Positions 9,314 through 18,405 of a stretch of DNA of 64,000 nt are shown here, one piece after another. Location of the stretch: positions 1 through 64,000 of the forward strand of contig QZKB01000107.1 in NCBI GenBank assembly GCA_003599415.1, in the 5' to 3' direction. The notes below the pieces were generated by a model that made no database searches, was not told the origin of the DNA, and was given only the letters and a program-made list of their open reading frames with translations. Numbering within the stretch: the first letter of the stretch is position 1; each line of letters starts with the position of its first letter. Origin of the DNA: Ignavibacteriales bacterium. Its GTDB lineage: Bacteria; Bacteroidota; Ignavibacteria; Ignavibacteriales; SURF-24. The position numbers and the translations under genes were made by a program.

Positions 9314-10762
9314 TTATTTCACGTCCCGAGCGGAGTCGAGGGACAATTCACGATGATTAAGGATAATTTTTATATCCGTGGTCTTACTTAAATGATCTGC
9401 TAATTTTTCTGCGCAATAAACAGAGCGATGCTGCCCGCCGGTACATCCGAAGCTAACCATCAAATCTGTAAATGATCTTTCTTTATAATTTTTCACTGTT
9501 CTGTCAACAAGTGAATATACAGCATTTAAAAACTGTTCAACGTCTGTTTCCTTTTCAAGGAATTCTATTACATTCTGATCTTTGCCGGTAAAGGATTTGA
9601 ATTGATCATATCTTCCCGGGTTATGTAAGCCGCGGCAATCAAAGACAAATCCACCGCCGTTGCCGGTTTTATCTTCAGGAATTCCTTTCCTGTATGAAAA
9701 ACTATTTACTGTAACCGTAAGAGTATACACCTGTTTTGTTGAGGCATATTTCTTTAGTTCTTCTGAATTTATTGTCCGTTCAAGAACCGACAAGAGTGTT
9801 GGAAGTTTTACAGGAAAATTAACATTGTTTAATATCCAATCAAGATTTTTTAACGCATAAGGAATGCTTTTAAGGAAATGTTCTTTACGTTCATAAAAAC
9901 CCCGGTAGCCGTAAGCACCCATCGCCTGAAGAATCCTTATTAGTACAAATCCGAAATAGTGTTCCGTAAATTCCTTTTCATTGATTGGAATAATCCTCTT
10001 AACTACTTCAATGTAATGCTTAAGAAGCTCTTCTCTTACCTGTTGAGGAATGTCTGCTTTAGCATCATAAAGAAGCGAAGCAAGATCATAATGAAGAGCA
10101 CCCTTTCTTCCGCCCTGGAAATCTATAAAATACGGTTCACCTTCATACAGCATTACATTTCTTGATTGAAAATCCCTGTAAAGGAAATATTCACTTTCTG
10201 CCCTAAGAAGATAATCGCAGAATAACTGGAAATCATCTTCTAGATGCTGCTCATCGAACGGGACCTTGGCAAGCTTAAGAAAATAATACTTGAAATAATT
10301 AAGATCCCACATCATTGATTGCCTGTCAAATCTTGAGCGCGGGTAACAGACTGAAAAATCAAGATCTTTGGCGGCATTAACCTGGAATTGCGGAAGCTGT
10401 TCAATTACTTTCTTATAAAGCAAAATAGCTTCAGACGGAAATTCGCCTCCGTTTCTTTTTGAAGTTAAAAAGGAAAACAACGTAGTATCGCCAAGGTCTT
10501 GCAATAAATAAACATCTTTGCCGGAATCCTCTGCGTATACTTTCGGTACTCTTAATCCTTTTGATAAGAAATGCCTGCATAAAGTAAGGAACGCAATGTT
10601 TTCTCTTTTATCTGAATTGTGAGCGCCTATTGAAGTGTTGGACTTCCCGAATAATCTATAATAAGTTCTTGATGAGCCGGACGGTGGTAAAGGAGTTACT
10701 GTTAAAGCTTCCTCTCCGCTCCATTCTTTAAACATTTCTGCTAATCTTTTTTCGCTGTTCAT
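9314..10762 (-). CDS. AmgK-like aminoglycoside phosphotransferase fused to RapZ C-terminal domain
   Basis: The 482-residue protein has two parts. Residues 1 to about 330 form an APH-fold kinase resembling AmgK (N-acetylmuramate/N-acetylglucosamine anomeric kinase), with catalytic YRDFQSRNVM and metal-binding FIDFQGGR. Residues from about 365 match the RapZ C-terminal domain (FDCRGLHNPGRYD, GCTGGQHRSV), which senses amino-sugar phosphate in Escherichia coli; the RapZ P-loop domain is absent. With the downstream MurU-like gene it suggests cell-wall sugar salvage. Its last residues (SLDSARDVK) are encoded by the right inverted repeat of the neighbouring cassette, so the original C-terminus has probably been replaced. 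Confidence 0.85.
   Translation of the reverse strand: MNSEKRLAEMFKEWSGEEALTVTPLPPSGSSRTYYRLFGKSNTSIGAHNSDKRENIAFLTLCRHFLSKGLRVPKVYAEDSGKDVYLLQDLGDTTLFSFLTSKRNGGEFPSEAILLYKKVIEQLPQFQVNAAKDLDFSVCYPRSRFDRQSMMWDLNYFKYYFLKLAKVPFDEQHLEDDFQLFCDYLLRAESEYFLYRDFQSRNVMLYEGEPYFIDFQGGRKGALHYDLASLLYDAKADIPQQVREELLKHYIEVVKRIIPINEKEFTEHYFGFVLIRILQAMGAYGYRGFYERKEHFLKSIPYALKNLDWILNNVNFPVKLPTLLSVLERTINSEELKKYASTKQVYTLTVTVNSFSYRKGIPEDKTGNGGGFVFDCRGLHNPGRYDQFKSFTGKDQNVIEFLEKETDVEQFLNAVYSLVDRTVKNYKERSFTDLMVSFGCTGGQHRSVYCAEKLADHLSKTTDIKIILNHRELSLDSARDVK
9326..9341 (+). repeat. Right 16-bp inverted repeat flanking the GIY-YIG gene
   Basis: CCGAGCGGAGTCGAGG is the exact inverse of 8893-8908. It lies inside the last codons of the kinase-RapZ gene and is part of a longer imperfect palindrome (GTCCC...GGGAC). 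Confidence 0.85.
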
Positions 10763-10797
10763 TTGATCCTTTAAATTTTCTTGCTCTTACTCTTATT

Positions 10798-10819
10798 CCA
10801 GCCTACGGCTGGTAAACTT
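10798..10819 (+). repeat. Short hairpin repeat, copy A
   Basis: CCAGCC, three bases, then GGCTGG forms a perfect six-pair hairpin, followed by TAAACTT. The same 22-base unit with a different triplet loop is found at 45368-45389. It lies in the 113-bp gap upstream of the kinase-RapZ gene, surrounded by CTTACTCTTA-type tracts. Confidence 0.6.
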
Positions 10820-10875
10820 ACACTTATTCTTACTCCTCTTGTAAGAAAGACTAAGAACAAAATCTTAATAGAAAA

Positions 10876-12342
10876 TCACACTCCAAATATATTTATAAAA
10901 TTGCCATATCCGGCAGTAACTTCCGGATCGTTTTTCCTGTCCGCTATAATTTTTCCTCTCAGAAAAGTTTTTTCAACAATTGCATTAAATGTCTTTCCCT
11001 GGAAAGGAGTGAATTTAAATTTTGTATGCATATTTTCAGAAGTTATTTTTTCGCCGTTCCAAAGGTCTATTAGTGCAATATCTGCATCATATCCAAGTTC
11101 AAGCTTTCCCTTATTCTTAATTCCAAAGTATTGAATTGCATTTACAGATAATAAATTAATTGTCTGTTCCAGACTCAGTCTTCTTTTAAGAAAACCTTCG
11201 CTGAAAAGAAAAGGCACTCTATGCTCAACTCCCGGAATTCCACTATATACTTCCCAGAAGTTATTATGAGTTTTTTCAACAGCGGGGTTACAGCAGGCGT
11301 GGTCAGAATTAACAAATGAAATGGTTCCGTCCTTCAAGCCTTCCCATAATGCTTCTTTGTCCAACTCGGTTTTAATTGGCGGAGATGTCTTCAGAAAATT
11401 GGAAATTGATTCGTCCTCAAAATCTTTCTGTGTAAAATATAAATAATGTGGGCAGGTTTCTGCAGAAACATTCAAACCGGCTTCTCTTGCTTTTTTAACA
11501 AGATTTAATCCCAGCTTAGAACTAAGGTGAACGATTAAAATCTTACAATTATTTTTCCTTGCAACGTCAATCATATTTTTAACTGCCTGGGCTTCAGCCG
11601 CTTCATCCCGCGCAGAACAATATGCTTTCCAGTCATTCTTGCCTTCACGTCTGAATGATTCCATTCTGCCGTAAATTAATTCCTTATCTTCTGCATGAAC
11701 AGCAAGTATCTTTTTCGTTTCGACAATCCAGCTTGCAGCAACCTGCATTTGAATTTTTGTGAGCTCTTTAAAAGTATCCATTCCGGAAGTCAGATATGCT
11801 TTAAAACCGGCAACACCGCTTTTTGCGAGTTCATAAATTTGTTTCTCAACATTTTTCTGCCCGTCAAAATCATTACCGTTTATTCCGCCCCACAAGGCAT
11901 AATCTACAAAACTTCTTCCTTGTAAAGCGTTCTGTTTGATACTAAAACTTTCCGAATTAGTTATGGGTGGGGTGGACGTACAAGGCATATCGATAACCAT
12001 TGTTGTACCACCAAATGCTGCAGCAAGACTACCATGTTCAAAATCGTCACGATGTTCAAAACCGGGAGTGTTGAAATGAACATGTGAATCAACTGCGCCA
12101 GGCATTGCAAGCATATATCCTCCGTCAATCATTGAAGGACTTTGCATTTGTTTTTTCAATCCCAGACCATTTATAAATGCTTCTTTTCTCTGTGGTGTAG
12201 AAATTTCATCCCACAAAACAGAGGTTGTCATTTTAGGAATTATCTGGATGATTTTTTCGTCAAAGAAAAAATCGACAAGTTTTAATTTATTTCCCCCCAT
12301 ATTAATAAAAACGTTTGAGAGCACTTTTAATTTTGAACTCAT
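10876..12342 (-). CDS. Dihydroorotase/allantoinase-family cyclic amidohydrolase
   Basis: The 488-residue amidohydrolase has all ligand motifs of a binuclear cyclic amidase: DSHVHF (first His pair), GFKAYLTS with the carboxylated lysine, AVHAED, IVHLSS and NSDHACC with the catalytic aspartate. Such enzymes open or close cyclic amides in dihydroorotate, allantoin, hydantoins or dihydropyrimidines. The length suits allantoinase or hydantoinase better than housekeeping PyrC. It lies 21 bp downstream of the PLP enzyme on the same strand, so the two probably act on one nitrogenous substrate. The substrate is not determined. Confidence 0.8.
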   Translation of the reverse strand: MSSKLKVLSNVFINMGGNKLKLVDFFFDEKIIQIIPKMTTSVLWDEISTPQRKEAFINGLGLKKQMQSPSMIDGGYMLAMPGAVDSHVHFNTPGFEHRDDFEHGSLAAAFGGTTMVIDMPCTSTPPITNSESFSIKQNALQGRSFVDYALWGGINGNDFDGQKNVEKQIYELAKSGVAGFKAYLTSGMDTFKELTKIQMQVAASWIVETKKILAVHAEDKELIYGRMESFRREGKNDWKAYCSARDEAAEAQAVKNMIDVARKNNCKILIVHLSSKLGLNLVKKAREAGLNVSAETCPHYLYFTQKDFEDESISNFLKTSPPIKTELDKEALWEGLKDGTISFVNSDHACCNPAVEKTHNNFWEVYSGIPGVEHRVPFLFSEGFLKRRLSLEQTINLLSVNAIQYFGIKNKGKLELGYDADIALIDLWNGEKITSENMHTKFKFTPFQGKTFNAIVEKTFLRGKIIADRKNDPEVTAGYGNFINIFGV

Positions 12343-12363
12343 ACTTCCTTCAGTGATAAATTA

Positions 12364-13824
12364 TTATTTGGAAACTGCCATGTTAAATTCCTCAATCAGC
12401 TTATCCCATAGTTCAACTGTAGAAAATCTTTCATCCCAGTAATCATCATCATACCATTGAGCATTTAGTTCCTTAACATCTTTACCCTGCTGCTCTACCC
12501 AGGTAAAATATTTTAAATTATGAATTGCTTTCTTTTCATAATATGAAAGTTCTTTAATATAATCTGTTTTTTGATTTTCAATTGCAACACGCCAGTCAAT
12601 TTCTGCCTGCCTGTTTGAATAGTTACCAAGTGAATCATTTAATTCCTGCAGGCGAGATCTGTACATCTCGACTGAATCTGTAAATATTGTAAAGATAATA
12701 TCGTTCTCATTATACTCGTAATACTTTGCAAGTTTAATTGCGCTTATCATATTGCTTATTGAAGATATTCCCATCAATGGAAGTTTTTCAATTACTTCAT
12801 TTGATATTCCCTGTCGAGCCATCCAGTCTTGCCCTGCAGGTTCATTAAACAAACGAAGAATTCTCATCGGATCATTATCCTCTATGGCTACAACTGCATC
12901 TGTATTTTTTGCGTTATGAATCCACGGAATGTGTTTATCACCTATTCCTTCAATTCTGTGGGCGCCAAAGCCATTCATATAAAGTGTTGGGCATTGAAGT
13001 GCTTCTGATGCAAGAACTTTTACCAACGGATATTTTTTACGGAGATAATCTCCTGCACCAATTGTACCCGCAGAACCGGTTGCACTTACATAACCGCTTA
13101 ATCTCTGTCCGTCTTTTTTAATTTGATTAAACAATGATTCGATTGTATATCCCGTTACTTCATAATGCCAGGCACAGTTTCCAAACTGATCAAACTGGTT
13201 AAATATAAAATACTCATCACTTTTAGCTTCAAGCTCATGGCATTTATCATAAATTTCTTTCACATTACTTTCGCAGCCGTATGTTGCATAAATTTCTGCA
13301 CCAAGGTTTTTAAGCCAGTCAAATCTTTCTTTACTCATTTCTTCCGGCAATATTGCAACAGCATGAACTGAAAGCAAAGCCGAATTAAAAACACCGCCTC
13401 GGCAGTAATTACCGGTTGAAGGCCAAACCGCTTTGTGATATTCAGGATTAAATCTTCCTGTAACAAGATAAGGAGCAAGACATCCGTAAGTTGCTCCAAC
13501 TTTATGCGCACCTGTTGGAAAGTGTTTGCCAACCAATCCGATAATTCTTGCTTTAACGCCCGTAATGCTCTGCGGAATTTCAAGATAATTTATTTCACCA
13601 ATCCTGCCGGTTTTAATATCGTTGCGCCAGTTTATTCTGAAAAGATTCAGAGGATCAAGTGCATTAAGATCAACATTCTCCAATTTGCCCTGAATTTCTG
13701 CAGGAATAGTTTCCGGTTGTTTAAGTTGTTTGAATGTAGGTAATACAATTTTTTGTTTTCGGCATCTTTCAATTGAGCGGTTTAAAAATTCTTCATTTTG
13801 AATCTGCCAGTTCCAGTTGTACAT
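12364..13824 (-). CDS. Fold-type II PLP-dependent enzyme (TrpB/threonine dehydratase-like), substrate unknown
   Basis: The 486-residue protein has the fold-type II PLP pattern. The likely Schiff-base lysine lies in FPTGAHKVGATY (compare GAHK in TrpB), with a substrate loop PSTGNYCRGG and a phosphate-binding ATGSAGTIGAGDYL. About 100 residues at the C-terminus, rich in Trp, Tyr and acidic residues, are not part of the core fold. I do not recognise a characterised enzyme. Its partner is the cyclic amidohydrolase downstream. Diaminopropionate ammonia-lyase plays a similar role beside a cyclic amidase in anaerobic purine degradation, but the sequence here is not obviously that enzyme. Confidence 0.75.
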   Translation of the reverse strand: MYNWNWQIQNEEFLNRSIERCRKQKIVLPTFKQLKQPETIPAEIQGKLENVDLNALDPLNLFRINWRNDIKTGRIGEINYLEIPQSITGVKARIIGLVGKHFPTGAHKVGATYGCLAPYLVTGRFNPEYHKAVWPSTGNYCRGGVFNSALLSVHAVAILPEEMSKERFDWLKNLGAEIYATYGCESNVKEIYDKCHELEAKSDEYFIFNQFDQFGNCAWHYEVTGYTIESLFNQIKKDGQRLSGYVSATGSAGTIGAGDYLRKKYPLVKVLASEALQCPTLYMNGFGAHRIEGIGDKHIPWIHNAKNTDAVVAIEDNDPMRILRLFNEPAGQDWMARQGISNEVIEKLPLMGISSISNMISAIKLAKYYEYNENDIIFTIFTDSVEMYRSRLQELNDSLGNYSNRQAEIDWRVAIENQKTDYIKELSYYEKKAIHNLKYFTWVEQQGKDVKELNAQWYDDDYWDERFSTVELWDKLIEEFNMAVSK

Positions 13825-14146
13825 AATTTTACTCGCTTAAAAAGAATTATAAATCTGGGATGCAAATTAAGGATTTTTAAATAAACTATTGTGAAAAGTT
13901 AAGCGGTAAAAAAGGTTCGGCTCCACAGAGATATAACTTTTTGATGGGTTACATTTCAGGTGGGAAAGTGGAGCCGAAATTAAAAAAACAGCCCATCCCT
14001 CCAAAGGAGTCCTTTGGACAACCTTCCCTGCTTGCAGCTTGCCTTGCAAAGCAGGCAGGCAAGCCAAAGGGAAGGGCTTTAAATATTTTTGAGAAAACAT
14101 CATTTTTGATTATCAATTTCCAACATTTATTTCACAAGAAATCTAA
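13825..14146. repeat. 322-bp intergenic region with nested inverted repeats
   Basis: No gene is visible. TTCGGCTCCAC at 13916-13926 pairs perfectly with GTGGAGCCGAA at 13968-13978 around a 41-base loop. CCAAAGGA/TCCTTTGG at 14001-14017 is a perfect palindrome, and GCCC..TCCCT near 13991 pairs imperfectly with AGGGAAGGGC near 14068. The region lies between the 5' end of the PLP gene and the 3' end of the DUF5916 gene. It could hold a terminator, an RNA element or a small interspersed repeat. Confidence 0.6.
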
Positions 14147-16339
14147 TCAGAAGTAATACAAGTATTTAATTTTAAGCACAGAAGCTCTGTCAGTCACCTT
14201 CATGCGTCTGCCGATATCGTTTCCGTATTCATCATACTTTATCTGCCGTTCCTGGAATTCATTATAAGCAAGATAAATCCAACTCTTTGGCAGGAAATTA
14301 TAGGAGAATAAAAATCCAACGATTAAATTTTCAAGGTGCTGTGTTGACTTAACATAAACATTGTCAACATATAATCTCATCGTTAAATAATTTATAGGAA
14401 TAAAAGTAATGTTTGGTCTGGCATTAAAAGTAATATCTTCAAGCGAGCCATCAGGTTTTCTTTCAACATACAAATTATTATCAGCACCAAGAGAAAAATT
14501 TTTAGTTGCAAACCATGTAATTGAATTCCCCAACCACATATAAGATGCAAGATAATCCCTTGAGAAATTATAAGTCTTTGAATATCCGCCCCACAGGTTT
14601 CCATTCCATCTTGGAGTAATGTTATACCAGGAACTCAGCGAAACTTCATATGAATCATACTTCTGGTCAGCATCTCTTGATTTGCCTGCATTTAGATTTA
14701 TTTCATATCCCCAGTTATCCCTGAACTGCATATTAAATCCAAGAATTGCAGAATGATCAGTATATAAATCAGCTTTTTCATCATATAAACTTATGCCGGC
14801 ATATATTAATATCTGGCGGATATACCCTTCTTCGTAGTACCAGCGCGGACCACCAATTGCTGTCAGTTCAGCCGTTCCTTTCCATGGCACAAATCCAACC
14901 TGGCTTATATCAAATTTTTCACCAACATATCTTAATCGGCTCAGGATCATCTTGTCTTTATCGAACATCATGAAACCAAGTGCAGAAGCAAAGTCTCCTT
15001 CCTTATCTTTAATTGATCTTGCAAACTGATAAGCAAGCTGCCAGTCGGTTTGCCTTAATGCGCCATCAATATCAATTACTCCATCTATATGGTCTTTGGT
15101 TTTTTTGCCAACAAACATTGCACCGAGTGTTGAGTTATCAAAAATCTGTTTCTTCAATCTTGCTACACCAAATACAGCTCTTTCCTCGGTTTTCAATTCA
15201 TCGTCGTCATTATATTTTTCCTCACCAGTCATTGCAAGAAATCCGCCGTACTCCCAATCGTCAATCCGGCCAAAAGCTTTAGTACCGCCCAGCAATCTTA
15301 CTTCTTCACCGTTTGGCAGCTTCTTTCCAATTCTCCTGGAATAGAATAATTCAAGCGGGCTGTAAAAGCCGCTGCTTCTGTCTTTGCCTGAAGGCATGAA
15401 AATTTCACTTCCCTGTGTAAAGAAGGGCCGGCGTTCACTGAAATATGATTCGTAACGGGATATATTAAATGAATACGGATCGGCTTCTATTTGCGCGAAA
15501 TCAGGATTAACGGTTAGCTGATAAGTTAAACTTGGTGAAGGATTATAGAACATGTCAAGCCCCGCATCTGGGCTCACTTTATATTTACCATCCTGTTGAA
15601 GAGAGACATTTGTTAAACCAACCGGATAAATTTCAAGGTTCATTCCTTCACTTTTAGGCTGAACGTTATCAAAAATAAGTTTGCCCATTTTGGAAACGCG
15701 GATACCTTCATTCTCTTCGTAATTAGACCAGGAAATGTCTTCATTATTATTTGGAATCCACCGTCCAAAATCAACGCCCCATTCATTCAGATTTTTATCG
15801 TAAGAAATTGATTTATAAGGAATTTTAATTTCAGTAATGTAGCCCCAGTCGTAAATTTTGGAATCGGCAAACCAAACTCCGTCCCAGCTCCAATCCCTGT
15901 TTCTGCCGTCATCAAGCATACGAGCATCAGCTTTTGCTCCGGTTGCACTAACATCAAATTCATAAGCCGTACGTTTATCATTATATGTATCAATAATTAA
16001 TGTTGAGCCATCGCCATTCCAGTTATCAAGCGTACCCTTATTGGCTTCAATCTTGCCGGTATTATCATAAAGAATCATTAAACAGTAAAGCGCATCCTCC
16101 GTAGTTAAAATTTTTGCAATGGTTTTCTGTGTTGGATTACTGCCGTAAAAGGGATTATACTGGATAAACTCGTTGACTGAATCCGCAATATTCCAGGCGG
16201 CATCAATCAATCCGTCAATAATAATTTCATTTGAAGTTTTTTTGAGGAGAATCTTTTTATCAACTTTATTATCGGGCCCGGCTGCAAATAAAAATATATT
16301 TGCACTTCCAATTAGAAATAAAAGTATTTTTAATCTCAT
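14147..16339 (-). CDS. DUF5916 outer-membrane protein with CBM9-like N-terminal domain
   Basis: I place the start at the ATG at 16337-16339, where AAAGG lies six bases upstream and a hydrophobic signal peptide begins at once (MRLKILLFLIGS). A frame extending to 16381 has no such site. The 730-residue protein has an N-terminal CBM9-like domain (IDGLIDAAW, GDGSTLIIDTYNDKRTAYEF, EIKIPYKSI) and the ERRPFF motif typical of DUF5916. Alternating beta-strand sequence runs to an aromatic C-terminus (KIKYLYYF), consistent with an outer-membrane barrel. Members are frequent in Bacteroidota, and their function is not established. It is probably monocistronic. Confidence 0.8.
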   Translation of the reverse strand: MRLKILLFLIGSANIFLFAAGPDNKVDKKILLKKTSNEIIIDGLIDAAWNIADSVNEFIQYNPFYGSNPTQKTIAKILTTEDALYCLMILYDNTGKIEANKGTLDNWNGDGSTLIIDTYNDKRTAYEFDVSATGAKADARMLDDGRNRDWSWDGVWFADSKIYDWGYITEIKIPYKSISYDKNLNEWGVDFGRWIPNNNEDISWSNYEENEGIRVSKMGKLIFDNVQPKSEGMNLEIYPVGLTNVSLQQDGKYKVSPDAGLDMFYNPSPSLTYQLTVNPDFAQIEADPYSFNISRYESYFSERRPFFTQGSEIFMPSGKDRSSGFYSPLELFYSRRIGKKLPNGEEVRLLGGTKAFGRIDDWEYGGFLAMTGEEKYNDDDELKTEERAVFGVARLKKQIFDNSTLGAMFVGKKTKDHIDGVIDIDGALRQTDWQLAYQFARSIKDKEGDFASALGFMMFDKDKMILSRLRYVGEKFDISQVGFVPWKGTAELTAIGGPRWYYEEGYIRQILIYAGISLYDEKADLYTDHSAILGFNMQFRDNWGYEINLNAGKSRDADQKYDSYEVSLSSWYNITPRWNGNLWGGYSKTYNFSRDYLASYMWLGNSITWFATKNFSLGADNNLYVERKPDGSLEDITFNARPNITFIPINYLTMRLYVDNVYVKSTQHLENLIVGFLFSYNFLPKSWIYLAYNEFQERQIKYDEYGNDIGRRMKVTDRASVLKIKYLYYF

Positions 16340-16463
16340 GCCCGGCCTTTCTATATTTTCATTTAGAAATTTAGACGGCATATAAATAATTAAGTTACAG
16401 CACTATTGAAGGTTCATTTATTTACTTGTATTTTGAAAGCGAAAATAACTATAAGAGTTTAAC

Positions 16464-16778
16464 ATGTTACCTTTACCGGAAAAGTTTTTAGAGTTTCAAG
16501 ATAAATATCCGGATGTAACTGCAGCATACAATGCCCTTGGAAGCGCAGTTCATAATTCGGGCCCGTTAGATGATAAAAACCGGGCATTAATTAAACTTGG
16601 AATTGCCATAGGCTGCCAGAGTGAAGGGGCCGTACATTCACATGTAAGAAAAGCATTAGATCTTAACATTTCCAAAGAAGAAATAAGACAGGCAATTTTG
16701 CTTTCGGCACCAACAATAGGATTTCCGTTTATGATGGCAGCTTTAACCTGGGCAGAAGATATTCTTAGTAATGAATAA
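16464..16778 (+). CDS. Carboxymuconolactone decarboxylase/AhpD-like protein
   Basis: This 104-residue helical protein fits the CMD/AhpD family by length and by the central GCQSEGAVHSHVRKAL segment. A cysteine there is followed by the conserved His, as in the AhpD-like active site; the second cysteine of a CxxC pair is absent (CQSE). The C-terminal helix reads IGFPFMMAALTWAEDIL. Single-Cys members act in peroxide or small-molecule chemistry, mostly undefined. It stands alone between a divergent DUF5916 gene and a membrane protein 113 bp downstream. Confidence 0.8.
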   Translation: MLPLPEKFLEFQDKYPDVTAAYNALGSAVHNSGPLDDKNRALIKLGIAIGCQSEGAVHSHVRKALDLNISKEEIRQAILLSAPTIGFPFMMAALTWAEDILSNE

Positions 16779-16891
16779 CAAACCCTAATTTATTTTCCTT
16801 TGAATAGAAAGAGTACTAACGATAAGAATTTTTTTATAATCCTCTTACCCGAAATCTTACTCTTACTCATTCTCTTACTCTATAAAAATTT

Positions 16892-17968
16892 ATGCATCAG
16901 AAAAAAGCAGAAGAAAATACAAGACATTTTATTATAAATAATCTTTCGGCAGTAAACCGTATTACCGCACTATGGGCATTCAGCGAAGCCGCATTTGGAG
17001 GAGTACTGCATGCTTTCCGTATTCCATTTTCCGGATTATTTATTTGCGGTGCGGCAGTAATTTTTATTTCTCTTATAGCTCACTTTTCTGAAAGACGATG
17101 GGAAATTGTAAGATCAACTTTAATTGTTGTTCTGGTAAAAGTTATTATAAGTCCCAATACACCTGTTAATGCTCACTTTGCCGTCCTTATCCAGGGAATG
17201 CTCGGACAATTATTATTTTTAACAAAACGATTTCCAGGAACGTCATCATTATTACTTGGAATACTCGCATCTTCCTATTCAGCCGTGCAAAAAGTTGTAG
17301 TACTTACAATTGTGTTCGGATTTACTTTGTGGGAATCACTGGATCAGTTCGGTGAATCTGTAATGAAAATATTTTTCCCGCATTCAACTGGAATAAGAAT
17401 AAGCCTGCTGATTATTGGTATTTATTCTGCAATTCACATGGCTGGTGGAATTGCATCGGGTATTATTGCGGGCAGACTTCCGATATGGATGAAAAAGTTT
17501 ATTACCGAAAATGAAAAGGAAATAAACAGCTTTTCTCTAAAGGAAATTGAGGAGAAAAATAATAAGAGCAAGGGCAAGAGCAAAAGAAGATGGTGGAAAA
17601 GGCCATCCGGAATTCTGATACTTTCCTTTTCGGTTATCTTTGCGCTATTAACTTACATATTCCCTTTCTTTGGAAAAAATACGATTTCGGAAGTTATAAT
17701 TATGATTATCCGTTCTGTGCTTATAGTTTTTCTCTGGTTCACTTTTGCAGCACCATATCTGCTTAAGTTATTCAGAAAATTCGTTGAGAAGAAAAAAAAT
17801 ATTTATACCACAGAAATAAACAATGTTATAATTTTATTTCCAAGGCTTCGCTACCTTGTAAATGAAAACTGGAAGAGATCAGATTCTTTAAAGGGATTAA
17901 AAAGAATAAAGCACTTCGTAATTACTACCATCACAATATTAATTTTTTCGGATATTGAAACCGAATAA
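16892..17968 (+). CDS. Multi-pass membrane protein of unknown function
   Basis: The 358-residue protein has about six to eight hydrophobic segments, grouped at residues 30-75, 85-165, 170-200 and 245-290. A basic linker (SKGKSKRRWWKR) lies near residue 230. I recognise no family with confidence; the N-terminal half faintly recalls substrate-binding subunits of ECF transporters, but no ATPase or T-subunit gene is nearby. The basic linker is encoded by an AAGAGCAAGGGCAAGAG tract, the complement of the CTCTTACTCTTA-like repeats in several intergenic regions. A homologous tract lies just upstream at 16840-16882. Confidence 0.55.
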   Translation: MHQKKAEENTRHFIINNLSAVNRITALWAFSEAAFGGVLHAFRIPFSGLFICGAAVIFISLIAHFSERRWEIVRSTLIVVLVKVIISPNTPVNAHFAVLIQGMLGQLLFLTKRFPGTSSLLLGILASSYSAVQKVVVLTIVFGFTLWESLDQFGESVMKIFFPHSTGIRISLLIIGIYSAIHMAGGIASGIIAGRLPIWMKKFITENEKEINSFSLKEIEEKNNKSKGKSKRRWWKRPSGILILSFSVIFALLTYIFPFFGKNTISEVIIMIIRSVLIVFLWFTFAAPYLLKLFRKFVEKKKNIYTTEINNVIILFPRLRYLVNENWKRSDSLKGLKRIKHFVITTITILIFSDIETE

Positions 17969-18012
17969 GAGCCCGCAAAATATCGGGGCATCTCTCCGAT
18001 GCCCTTTTACAT

Positions 18013-18405
18013 TTAATGTCTGTTGCAGGTTAATTCTTTGTTTTCGGTAAGTTCGCCTTTTGCAAATTTTCCAACAGCAATTTCAATATCTTCTTCATCG
18101 GTTAAGAAAGGCTTGATATTATTTTTTTCAAGATCTTCAATAAGACGCCAGCCGCCGCCGCTGAAAAGTAATACAGAACAATCTTTCAAACCTTCAATTA
18201 AACTTTCATGGCCATGGTGTTGTCCTTCGCCATGATGATGCTCATGGTTTTGTCCGCCAGCCATCCTGTGATGCGTAAAAGCATTCTCTCTGATTTCAAT
18301 TTTTTCTATTGTCCCGCCATTTATATCATATATTGCAAAGGCAAGGCATCTTCCAACGTGGCCGGTAATGGTTTTCCGGTCATCTGTTGCAACAGCAATT
18401 CTCAT
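18013..18405 (-). CDS. NifX/NafY/ORP-fold protein with His-rich loop
   Basis: The 130-residue protein has the dinitrogenase iron-molybdenum cofactor-binding fold: an opening MRIAVATDD strand, GRCLAFAIYD and a late GGGWRLIEDL. Such proteins bind or carry metal clusters, as NifX, NifB C-terminal domains and the Mo/Cu orange protein do. A loop at about residues 45-66 holds ten histidines (HHRM, HEHHHGEGQHHGH), suggesting direct metal binding. Its start overlaps the stop of the DUF134 regulator by four bases, so the two form an operon. It is one of four such paralogues in the window. Confidence 0.85.
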   Translation of the reverse strand: MRIAVATDDRKTITGHVGRCLAFAIYDINGGTIEKIEIRENAFTHHRMAGGQNHEHHHGEGQHHGHESLIEGLKDCSVLLFSGGGWRLIEDLEKNNIKPFLTDEEDIEIAVGKFAKGELTENKELTCNRH

